6,368 bases of DNA from Candidatus Altimarinota bacterium (GTDB lineage Bacteria > Patescibacteriota > Gracilibacteria > JAHISY01): contig JAGLJE010000090.1 in assembly GCA_023142645.1 (NCBI GenBank), forward strand, positions 1-6,368, written 5' to 3'. Under the pieces are notes generated by a model. The model was given only the letters and a program-made list of their open reading frames with translations. It was not told where the DNA came from and did no database searches. Shown here piece after piece: positions 1 to 5,687 of the stretch (positions within the stretch are counted from its first letter, which is position 1; each line of letters starts with the position of its first letter). A program made the translations under genes and the position numbers.

Positions 1-1
1 G

Positions 2-127
2 CTGCTCGGGCAGATCGTGGGATTGCTTGCCTCGCCGCTTCGCGGATTCGTGGGAATTGGCAATTCGCTCGTGGGTGGATTTGTGCGTGCACTCGATGGA
101 GTTCGTGAGAAAAAATCTGCAGTTTAA
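2..127 (+). CDS. rplJ: Ribosomal protein L10, C-terminal end only (partial)
   Basis: The last 41 codons of a gene that enters from the left edge end at TAA (125-127). The peptide is a hydrophobic, Gly/Leu/Val-rich helix beginning LLGQIVGLLASPLRGF and finishing with a basic tail REKKSAV. This fits the C-terminal helix of L10, the stalk-base protein of the 50S subunit that binds 23S rRNA through its N-terminal domain and L7/L12 dimers through this helix. The segment falls into about three loosely repeated hydrophobic stretches (LLGQIVGLL, LRGFVGIGNS, LVGGFVRALD). In L10 such repeats each bind one L7/L12 dimer, so up to three dimers are possible, which is an inference. The rplL gene starts 30 bases downstream in the usual rplJ-rplL order, and that supports the call strongly. 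The fragment is too short to identify with confidence without this context. Confidence 0.85.
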   Translation: MLGQIVGLLASPLRGFVGIGNSLVGGFVRALDGVREKKSAV

Positions 128-157
128 TTTTCAAAATTATTTTTAACCCAATTCAAA

Positions 158-709
158 ATGTCTGACGACTCAAAACCAGCTGATCCAGCTGAAGAAAAAA
201 AGGATGACGCGGCTGTTGCTTCCACTGAATCTGAAGCCCCGGCAGACAAACCGGCAGCGGAAGAAAAAGTAGCTGAAAAGCCAGCGAAAAAAGAGGTTGC
301 AAAAGAGGAAGTTGAACCTTCGGTTGAGCTTTCCAAAGATGCCCAAAAGATTCTCGATGCGGTGAGTGAGCTAAAAGTTCTTGATCTCGCTAATCTCGTG
401 AAAGCGATGGAAGAGAAATTCGGTGTGTCGGCAGCAGCTCCGGTTGCGGTCGCGGCTGCTCCAGCGGCTGGCGGTGAAGCAGGTGGAAGCGAGGAGAAAT
501 CTTCATTTTCAGTCGAGCTTACGGCTGCAGGGTCCAACAAAATCGGCGCGATTAAGGCGGTAAAAGCAATAACGGGTGAAGGTCTCGGTGAGGCAAAGGC
601 TACGGTCGAAAGTGCTCCGAAAATCATCAAAGAGAATGTTCCAAAAGAAGAAGCGGAACAAATGAAGAAAGATTTGGAAGAAGCGGGTTGCACAGTTGCG
701 TTGAAATAG
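158..709 (+). CDS. rplL: Ribosomal protein L7/L12 with an unusual N-terminal extension
   Basis: The 183-residue product is the acidic stalk protein of the 50S subunit, which recruits and stimulates translational GTPases. The family core starts near residue 56. The dimerisation domain (about 58-88) includes [13 protein letters not shown], the Ala/Pro/Gly hinge covers about 91-114, and the C-terminal domain (115-183) has the same length as that of E. coli, from [12 protein letters not shown] to the final ALK. Factor-binding positions K128, I132, K133 and K147 are kept. Compared with E. coli from memory, R73 is Lys (K136), L78 is Glu (E141) and K81 is Gly (G144). Residues 1-55 are an added low-complexity segment rich in Lys, Glu, Ala and Pro, whereas the usual length is about 120-130. 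There is no in-frame ATG, GTG or TTG between the first codon and the core, so the extension cannot be removed by choosing a later start. No Shine-Dalgarno sequence precedes the ATG. The gene is probably cotranscribed with rplJ and ends just before a terminator. Confidence 0.96.
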   Translation: MSDDSKPADPAEEKKDDAAVASTESEAPADKPAAEEKVAEKPAKKEVAKEEVEPSVELSKDAQKILDAVSELKVLDLANLVKAMEEKFGVSAAAPVAVAAAPAAGGEAGGSEEKSSFSVELTAAGSNKIGAIKAVKAITGEGLGEAKATVESAPKIIKENVPKEEAEQMKKDLEEAGCTVALK

Positions 710-726
710 TTTTTCAAAAATCGAAG

Positions 727-758
727 AAGCGGGTAGTCGAGAGGCTGCCTGCTTTTTT
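727..758 (+). terminator. Intrinsic terminator after rplL
   Basis: A 10-bp stem pairs AAGCGGGTAG (727-736) with CTGCCTGCTT (745-754), with two G-U wobbles, around an 8-base loop. A run of six T follows at 753-758. It lies 17 bases after the rplL stop, so it should end the rplJ-rplL transcript. On the opposite strand the stem is followed only by a weak, interrupted T-tract, so termination of the converging - strand transcript here is possible but less certain. The stop codon of the frame-extended HEPN-like gene (757-759) overlaps the T-run. Confidence 0.8.
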
Positions 759-1286
759 AAATTAATTTCGAAATATCTTCAAAAAGATATGCAAAATCAC
801 CCTGAGCAAAAAAATCAGGAAACGCCCTATTGCCCTGTAAACTTTTTTGGATTATTTTACCCCTCCATTTAACTTGGTTAGGGTCAATAAGTTTTTTGAG
901 CGACTGTCGATAAAATTAAAAGCATTGCCGTGCGCCGCCGCATTTCTTAAATGTTTCAGAAATTTCACAGGAGCCTTGTTCTGCATCAGGTTATAATTTT
1001 CGTGATTTTTCAGACTTTCAAAAGCGAAAACTGACACTAAACAACACGCATGATTTGCGACATTTTTGAATCGATTTTTAGTGGCACATATATTGAAATA
1101 GTTGTCTTTTGAAAGATGACTATCTTCGGTGAATGAGCTACCGAAAGAAATTAAATTTGGAAATGGTGCCAGCTTTGCTTTCAGTTCGGCTTCGCATAAT
1201 TTAGGAGCTATTAGTCCACCCCATAAACAGGTCAACATATCGATTGCCAAATCGAATGCTTTATTAATTTGAACAGGTCTCAACAT
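757..1286 (-). CDS. HEPN-like small protein, split by a -1 frameshift
   Basis: The zero frame runs from ATG (1286-1284) to TAA (854-852) and gives 144 residues. It contains KHLRNAAAHG, with R114 and H119 forming an R-x4-H motif preceded by a helical segment. This is the signature of HEPN domains, which are often RNases in toxin-antitoxin, abortive-infection and other defence proteins. The last 12 residues of this frame look out of frame. One base back, the -1 frame is open from 891 to TAA (759-757) and encodes 44 residues including VKWRGKIIQKSLQGNRAFPD and GDFAYLFEDISKLI, which reads as the natural C-terminus of this protein type as I remember it. The joined product is 176 residues. The junction is an A-run, A AAA AAC, at 897-891. 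The gene lies 46 bases after rmlD on the same strand and may be cotranscribed with it. Its GC is lower than that of ychF by hand count (about 39% against 49%), which may indicate transfer. It could be a programmed frameshift, a decayed gene or a sequence error. Function is not established, and no partner antitoxin gene is visible. Confidence 0.7.
859..897 (-). promoter_or_regulatory. Candidate -1 ribosomal frameshift signal in the HEPN-like gene
   Basis: On the - strand the heptamer A AAA AAC (897-891) lies in the correct phase of the zero frame (codons TCA AAA AAC). It matches the X XXY YYZ slippery pattern used in -1 frameshifting. After a 6-base spacer, a modest stem can form: ACCC (884-881) with GGGT (862-859), and inside it CCA (877-875) with TGG (867-865). 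Slippage would give Ser-Lys-Asn-Leu and enter the open -1 frame. No upstream Shine-Dalgarno-like stimulator was seen and the stem is weak. A simple loss of one A from a seven-A run explains the same data equally well. Confidence 0.4.
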
Positions 1287-1332
1287 GTTTTTTTTATTAA
1301 AAAAATCGGCAGGTGACTCGTTTATATACTAA

Positions 1333-2160
1333 TCATTTTCCCTTTTTAAATAAATACTCCTCCAGCCCCTCCTCCCACCTCCTCAACTTCGATAACTTCG
1401 AATTTAGTAAAACCGAATTTTGCGGTCGTTTCGCCGGAGTGGGAAATTCCGCTGTCGGGATGTCGATGACTTTTGTCGGAAGTTTTGCAATCTCAAAGAT
1501 CTTTCGTGCGAAATCCGCCCATGAAGTTTTCCCCGAATTCGTGAGATGGAAGATACCGTTTTGATTCTCGATGAGAATTTTTTCCACTGCTTCTGCCAAA
1601 TCTTTTGTAAAAGTAGGGGAGCCGACTTGATCGGAAACCACTTTAATTTCAGTTTGGTCGCGTGCTAGCCGAAGCATCGTCCGTACGAAATTTTCACCCT
1701 CGCCGAAAAGCCAGCTTGTTCGAATTATTGCGAAATCGCAGCCGCTTTTTTTGATTTTCTGCTCGCCTGCTAGTTTTGTTTCGCCATAAAAATTAATCGG
1801 ATTCGGTTCGGCATCTTCCGAAAATCCAGTCTCGCTCTTCCCGTTAAAAACATAATCGGTAGAAAAGTGAATCAGCTTCGTACCAATTTTTTTACAAATC
1901 TGCGCGAGATTGCCGACGGCATCTGCGTTCACCTTTTCCGCTAAAACTCGCTCCGTTTCCGCCGCGTCGACTTTCGTGAAAGCTGCCGCGTTCACGACGA
2001 AGTCGGGTTTCATTTCTGCCAAAATTTTTTCCACTGCTGCGAAGTCGGTGATATCAAGCTCGTTTTTTGAGAAACTTTTTAACTCGAAACTATTGGAAAG
2101 CTTTTTTTTCAAAGCTTTTCCGAGCATTCCGTTCGAGCCGGTGAGAATTATTTTCTTCAA
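1333..2160 (-). CDS. rfbD: dTDP-4-dehydrorhamnose reductase
   Basis: The 275-residue product (also called RmlD) is a short-chain dehydrogenase/reductase that makes the last step of dTDP-L-rhamnose synthesis, the NAD(P)H-dependent reduction of dTDP-4-dehydrorhamnose in the cytoplasm. The N-terminal nucleotide-binding loop TGSNGMLG (7-14) and NAAA (57-60) form the Rossmann part. STDYVF (100-105) and YGETK (125-129) supply the catalytic Thr/Tyr/Lys set. RTSW (147-150), DQVGSPT (177-183) and RPQNSVL (245-251) are family markers of the substrate domain. The length is close to the usual 280-300. The start is TTG (2160-2158), which overlaps the ychF TGA stop as TTGA, so translation is probably coupled to ychF. 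The family's normal N-terminus, MKKIILTG, supports this start. The stop is TGA (1335-1333). No other rhamnose genes (rmlA, rmlB, rmlC) are present here, so the rest of the pathway must be encoded elsewhere. A related sugar-nucleotide reductase activity cannot be excluded. Confidence 0.93.
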   Translation of the reverse strand: MKKIILTGSNGMLGKALKKKLSNSFELKSFSKNELDITDFAAVEKILAEMKPDFVVNAAAFTKVDAAETERVLAEKVNADAVGNLAQICKKIGTKLIHFSTDYVFNGKSETGFSEDAEPNPINFYGETKLAGEQKIKKSGCDFAIIRTSWLFGEGENFVRTMLRLARDQTEIKVVSDQVGSPTFTKDLAEAVEKILIENQNGIFHLTNSGKTSWADFARKIFEIAKLPTKVIDIPTAEFPTPAKRPQNSVLLNSKLSKLRRWEEGLEEYLFKKGK

Positions 2161-3254
2161 ACGTTGAATTTAAAAACACAAACATCGCCGTCTTTTACCT
2201 CGTAATTTTTTCCCTCCGACCGAATCCACCCTCGCTCACGCGCCACTGACTCGCTTCCAGCTTCGATCAATTTTTCGTATGCCACCACATCTGCGCGGAT
2301 GAAACCGCGTTCAAAATCGGTGTGAATTTTGCCTGCGGCTTCCGGTGCGGTCGAATTTTTCCGTAGCTGCCACGCACGAGTTTCTTTTTCTCCGCTTGTG
2401 AAAAAAGTAATTAAGTCGAGTGTTGCGTAAGCTTCGTGAATTAAACGATTAAGGCTTGACTCTTTCAAACCTAAATCTGAGAGGAAAATTTTAGCCTCCG
2501 CTTCATCGAGCTCCGCGAGTTCACTCTCGATTTTCGCGGAAATCGGAATCACTTTTTCGTCTTCCGACAAATTTGTTTGCTGTCGGAATTCTGCTGCATC
2601 AAATTTTGCCAAATTTTCTTCGCTCACATTCACTGTAAAAATGAGTGGCTTCGCGGTTAAAAGTTGCAGCTCCTTCAAAATTTTCGTTTCATCTTCATCA
2701 TCAATTTTCATACTCCGTGCCGGTTTTTCTGTCTCCAAATTCTGACGAATTCTCGCGATTAGTTTTGTTGCAATCTTTGCTCCTTTCTCGCCTCCTCGCG
2801 CGCGTTTTTCGAAATCTGCACCCCGCTTCTCGAGAGTCTGCAGATCAGTGAGAATCAATTCCGTTCCGATTGTTTCGACATCCTCTGCCGGATCAGGTTC
2901 AGCCGAAACATGTTGAATATCCGAGTCTACGAAATCGCGAACGACTTCGATAATCACGTCCACCTCGCGGATGTGTGCGAGAAATTTATTGCCGAGACCC
3001 TCACCCTCGCTTGCGCCTTTCACGAGACCGGCGATGTCTACGAATTCAATCGCAGCTGGAATTTTCTTCGCCGACTTCGAAATTTTCGCCAATTTTTCCA
3101 TGCGTGAATCGGGTATTTCGACGATGCCGATGTTTGGATCGATTGTGCAAAAAGGGTAATTCGCAGCTTCCGCCGAATGTGATTTTGTGAGCGCGTTGAA
3201 AAGTGTGGATTTCCCCACATTCGGCAGTCCGATAATTCCGATTTTGAGAGCCAT
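2157..3254 (-). CDS. ychF: Ribosome-associated ATPase YchF (OLA1 family)
   Basis: The 365-residue product matches the usual family length (about 363) from end to end. YchF is an Obg-related P-loop NTPase that prefers ATP, binds ribosomes and is linked to translation and stress control. The P-loop GLPNVGKST is at 9-17, the switch Thr (PFCT) at 37, DIAG at 73-76 and GEGLGNKFLAHIRE at 84-97. The G4 position reads NVSE (209-212) instead of NKxD, which is the feature that changes base preference in this family. A helical insertion lies at about 130-200. The C-terminal TGS-type domain (about 281-365) contains RAWQLRKNSTAPEAAGKIH and ends GDVCVFKFNV. One small oddity is VVRDF (104-108), where E. coli has Cys for the Asp. 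The gene is the first of the - strand group with rmlD. It starts at ATG without a clear Shine-Dalgarno sequence, and its promoter should lie in the 59-base divergent gap, where I could not pick a convincing - strand promoter. Confidence 0.98.
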   Translation of the reverse strand: MALKIGIIGLPNVGKSTLFNALTKSHSAEAANYPFCTIDPNIGIVEIPDSRMEKLAKISKSAKKIPAAIEFVDIAGLVKGASEGEGLGNKFLAHIREVDVIIEVVRDFVDSDIQHVSAEPDPAEDVETIGTELILTDLQTLEKRGADFEKRARGGEKGAKIATKLIARIRQNLETEKPARSMKIDDEDETKILKELQLLTAKPLIFTVNVSEENLAKFDAAEFRQQTNLSEDEKVIPISAKIESELAELDEAEAKIFLSDLGLKESSLNRLIHEAYATLDLITFFTSGEKETRAWQLRKNSTAPEAAGKIHTDFERGFIRADVVAYEKLIEAGSESVARERGWIRSEGKNYEVKDGDVCVFKFNV

Positions 3255-3259
3255 AAAAA

Positions 3260-3288
3260 TTGTCTTTCGACGTATTCTTTACTAAAAT
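3260..3288 (+). promoter_or_regulatory. Candidate sigma-70-type promoter for the minor-pilin operon
   Basis: In the gap between the divergent ychF and pilin genes, TTGTCT (3260-3265) and TAAAAT (3283-3288) are separated by 17 bases. This is the standard spacing and each hexamer is close to the -35/-10 consensus. Transcription would begin near 3295 and give a leader of about 20 bases before the GTG start at 3314. The call is from pattern alone, and AT-rich DNA readily produces such matches. Confidence 0.4.
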
Positions 3289-3315
3289 TAAAAACTGAAT
3301 TTAACTTATTTTAGT
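3281..3315. repeat. Perfect 8-bp inverted repeat in the divergent promoter region
   Basis: ACTAAAAT (3281-3288) and its exact reverse complement ATTTTAGT (3308-3315) flank a 19-base AT-rich spacer. The left arm contains the candidate -10 box of the pilin operon and the right arm reaches into its GTG start codon. The centre-to-centre distance is 27 bases, between two and three helical turns. The repeat could be an operator for a dimeric regulator of one or both divergent transcription units, or a chance match in AT-rich sequence. Confidence 0.35.
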
Positions 3316-4024
3316 GGAAAAGCTTAAAAAACTCATTTTCGGAAGAAGAAAAGCGGGTTTCACGATGATTGAATTGATAGTTGTGGTTGTGTTTTTGACG
3401 GTAATTACGATGGCTGCGGTGCCGGGCTTCATTGCTTCGCTTCGCCGCGCGAAATTCGAAAAAACGGTGGAAGAAATTGTGATTTTGCTAGAAAGAGCGC
3501 GGACACAGGCTCTTGCGAGTGAGCTCGATTCAAATCAAAAAATTCCCTTGGGGGGCTACGGAATTTTTATCGATTTCACCTCGTTTATTTTGCCCGCTCT
3601 TCCTACTAACCAAAAGGCGGTGCTTTTCATCGATGATTGGAATGCGAGTATGGGTCTAGCAGTGAATGTAAATTACGCGGATGAAGATATTGCCAACCGT
3701 GTCCTTCCCGATGGGAAATACACTGCCGGTAGCGATTCCGAGTTGGCAGTGGTGGAGATTAACGACTCGAAATACATTCGTATCGAATCGCTTTCGGGTA
3801 CGAGACTTGCTGATTCCACTGCGTGGAACCACGCGCTGGACAATGAGGTTATCGTAATTTTCAAACCGCCATTTGCAGAAACAAAAATTACAGGGTGCAA
3901 TGTCGCTAACCCGGATGTTGATCTTCAAAATTTTGAAACTAAAATTAAGCTTGTGACGGAAGATATTTCTCGTACGATAAAATTCAACCGTGTCACCACT
4001 ACACCTCAAGTTATCGAAAATTAA
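3314..4024 (+). CDS. Type IV minor pilin / pseudopilin, FimT/GspH-like
   Basis: The 236-residue product has a type III (prepilin) signal. A basic 15-residue leader ends RRKAG and is followed by FTMIEL, giving the predicted prepilin-peptidase cut G15^F16 with the conserved Glu at mature position 5 (E20). A hydrophobic helix covers about 19-39. The charged helix LRRAKFEKTVEEIVILLERARTQALASE (about 43-70 region) and the C-terminal VIFKPPFAETKI and TIKFNRVTTT pattern match the FimT/FimU/GspH group. These proteins help to prime pilus or pseudopilus assembly at the inner membrane. The start is GTG, chosen because it gives a normal leader length and no other start lies before the cleavage site. The stop TAA shares its last base with the ATG of the next gene. 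It is the first gene of a four-gene minor-pilin operon. Whether the system is a type IV pilus or a secretion pseudopilus cannot be decided from this window. Confidence 0.88.
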   Translation: MEKLKKLIFGRRKAGFTMIELIVVVVFLTVITMAAVPGFIASLRRAKFEKTVEEIVILLERARTQALASELDSNQKIPLGGYGIFIDFTSFILPALPTNQKAVLFIDDWNASMGLAVNVNYADEDIANRVLPDGKYTAGSDSELAVVEINDSKYIRIESLSGTRLADSTAWNHALDNEVIVIFKPPFAETKITGCNVANPDVDLQNFETKIKLVTEDISRTIKFNRVTTTPQVIEN

Positions 4025-4686
4025 TGTTTACTAAAATTAAATCGCGAAAAGGAGAAACACTCGTCGAAGTATCGGTTGCGCTCGTGCTGCTCGTGGTGGG
4101 GGCTTTGAGCGCGCTTCGTTTGCTCGGACTGGCTGGCATTAGTAACCAAATTACGAAAGAGCGCGTGATTGCCACGAATCTAGCCCGCGAGGGTTTAGAG
4201 GCAGTTCGAAATATTCGTGATACAAATTGGTTGCGGTTTGCAGGGGAGCGGAGACGTTGTTGGAACAATCTCGATGCTTCATCATGTCTTGATGGTAATT
4301 CGGACGGAATTCCAGATGATCCGATTGAGCACCAAAAATACTATTTCACGAAATTCGACAACGTAAATTTTCGCTGGGAACTTGATGCTACGGGTTTGGT
4401 CGCTCGTCTAGATTTGAGAAATGGTCTTGACGCCAGCGATTCTGGATATCGTCTCCAATTAAATGCAAACGGAGTTTACAATCACGATGCGGTCGGTACT
4501 GACACTATTTATTTCCGCGAGATTTACACTGAATATATCGAGCCTGATCAAACCTTGGCCGCAAATGAAAGTGCGAACATTCTCCGTGTTACCTCAAAAG
4601 TGGAGTGGATTGATCGTGGAAAAATTAATGATGTTACGCTCACCACACTTCTTGCCGATTATCTCGGTCGCAAAAATCACAATTAA
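4024..4686 (+). CDS. Type IV minor pilin, PilV/GspI-like
   Basis: The 220-residue product has the short basic leader MFTKIKSRKG and a predicted prepilin-peptidase cut at G10^E11, followed by ETLVEVSVALVLLVVGA. The +1 residue is Glu instead of the usual Phe/Met, while the conserved Glu at +5 (E15) is kept. The helix continues to about residue 40 and leads into ATNLAREGLEAVRNIRDTNW (50-69), a stretch typical of PilV-like proteins. The globular part has two Cys (C79, C88) that could form a disulfide, directly followed by DGNSDGIPDD (90-99), an Asp/Asn-Gly loop resembling a calcium site. The ATG overlaps the previous stop by one base (TAATG), which suggests translational coupling. A 17-base AT-rich gap separates it from the next gene. 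Position and sequence both fit the second member of an H-I-J-K-type minor pilin set. Confidence 0.88.
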   Translation: MFTKIKSRKGETLVEVSVALVLLVVGALSALRLLGLAGISNQITKERVIATNLAREGLEAVRNIRDTNWLRFAGERRRCWNNLDASSCLDGNSDGIPDDPIEHQKYYFTKFDNVNFRWELDATGLVARLDLRNGLDASDSGYRLQLNANGVYNHDAVGTDTIYFREIYTEYIEPDQTLAANESANILRVTSKVEWIDRGKINDVTLTTLLADYLGRKNHN

Positions 4687-4703
4687 TTTTAGATTTAAGA
4701 TTA

Positions 4704-5687
4704 ATGATTTCAGATTCTACAAAACGATTTTCGAAAATTACCTCACGAGAGGGTTTCACGCTCGTGGAGGCGATTGTGGCACTTTCAATTTTTCTGATCG
4801 TGATAGCGATGGCGACGGGGATTTTTACTGATTCTTTTGCGAACAAACGTAAAATCAAGCTCTCCCGCACTCTTTACGAGGAGGCGCGGATCGCACTTGA
4901 AAGAATCGTGAAAGAAGTGCGACGAGGAACGATCGATTATGAGGAATATTGGAATCGTTTCCAACATCAACCGGCTGTTATTGCCGATTCCGCTTATGGT
5001 CAAAATTACGGGGATTATGCGCGTGTATTTTATCGTGATTTGGGCGGAAATGTGCCAGCAGTAGTTACTCGTTTTCACGAAAATGTAGGTGAAAATTCAG
5101 TAGCTGATCCGCTCGGCGATGCTGCTACACTAGCTGTATGTGCCGCTCCAGCGATGATTCCGACAGTTCCCGGAAATTCCGGCTACGAGCAGTGTGAGCT
5201 TTACATCATTACTGCAGAAGGGACGGAAAAAACGGTTATCAAATTGATTCCCGAAACGGTTGGCGTCGATACTGAATACCGTCTCACAATGCTTAAACTT
5301 CCCGGTTGTGACTCGGATGCGGACGGGCAGATAGACGAATGGAAAATTTATAACGCGACAGCGAGCAGTCCGAGTTCTCCAAGATTTTACGATTTCTGTT
5401 CGGCTTACAATGCCGGCGGTGCGTGTACCGCTCGACAATTTCAAAAAATTCAGCCTGATTCGATTAAAATTACAAGTTTGAAATTTTATATTTCTCCGCG
5501 CGAGGATCCACGGAAAGCGTTCGCGGAATTTACCGATGATGTGCAACAGCAGCCGCATGTTACGATCGAACTCACCGTCGAGCCGAGTGTTGCGCGAGTT
5601 CACGGAATCCGTGGAGATGTACCGACCGTCACACTTCAAACCACTGTTTGTGCTCGTGCTCAAAATGAGGTTAAAAGTCTTCGTTAA
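4704..5687 (+). CDS. Type IV minor pilin, PilW/GspJ-like
   Basis: The 327-residue product has a 17-residue leader ending SREG, a predicted cut G17^F18, then FTLVEAIVALSIFLIVIAMA with Glu at mature position 5 (E22). The hydrophobic helix covers about 18-40 and is followed by the charged helix ANKRKIKLSRTLYEEARIAL. The large extracytoplasmic part has six Cys (146, 164, 202, 232, 241, 316), an even number that suits disulfides. It also has DSDADGQIDEW (203-213), which follows the EF-hand/dockerin spacing D-x-D-x-D-G-x-I. PilW/GspJ-like members are the long third component of minor pilin priming complexes, and the size and place in the operon agree. No Shine-Dalgarno sequence precedes the ATG. 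The 17-base gap before it is made of imperfect TTAGATT-like repeats. The stop TAA is followed at once by the ATG of the next gene. Confidence 0.86.
   Translation: MISDSTKRFSKITSREGFTLVEAIVALSIFLIVIAMATGIFTDSFANKRKIKLSRTLYEEARIALERIVKEVRRGTIDYEEYWNRFQHQPAVIADSAYGQNYGDYARVFYRDLGGNVPAVVTRFHENVGENSVADPLGDAATLAVCAAPAMIPTVPGNSGYEQCELYIITAEGTEKTVIKLIPETVGVDTEYRLTMLKLPGCDSDADGQIDEWKIYNATASSPSSPRFYDFCSAYNAGGACTARQFQKIQPDSIKITSLKFYISPREDPRKAFAEFTDDVQQQPHVTIELTVEPSVARVHGIRGDVPTVTLQTTVCARAQNEVKSLR

Noticed and set aside
124..717. Long open frame on the - strand opposite rplL (197 codons)
   Set aside because: It mirrors the Ala/Glu/Lys-rich codons of rplL. Its product is a Ser/Ala/Phe-rich low-complexity string, and rplL is certain on the other strand.
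773..790. Perfect AT-rich hairpin ATATCTT-CAAA-AAGATAT
   Set aside because: It lies within the -1 frame coding end of the HEPN-like gene (residues AYLFEDI) and has no T-run in the right place. It is best explained as coding sequence.
1288..1305. T8-ATT-A7 palindrome just before the HEPN-like start codon
   Set aside because: It has no GC pairs and the homopolymer runs are low-complexity. I cannot support a terminator or regulatory role, although it could affect start-site access.
1313..1564. Open frame on the + strand inside rmlD
   Set aside because: It lies opposite the well-supported rmlD coding sequence and has no recognisable features. The same holds for the other frames opposite or within rmlD, ychF and the pilin genes.
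1333..3254. Alternative genetic code with UGA read as glycine (as in Gracilibacteria/Absconditabacteria)
   Set aside because: TGA ends both ychF and rmlD at the expected protein ends. No long gene contains internal TGA, and glycine is encoded by GGN throughout.
3255..3313. Promoter for ychF on the - strand
   Set aside because: One is expected here, but the best hexamer pairs (for example TTAAAT with TAAAGA) match the consensus poorly, so no site is called.
4687..4730. Imperfect TTAGATT/TTCAGATT repeats around the start of the PilW/GspJ-like gene
   Set aside because: They are short, degenerate and AT-rich, and partly inside coding sequence. This is not enough to call a repeat array or a binding site.
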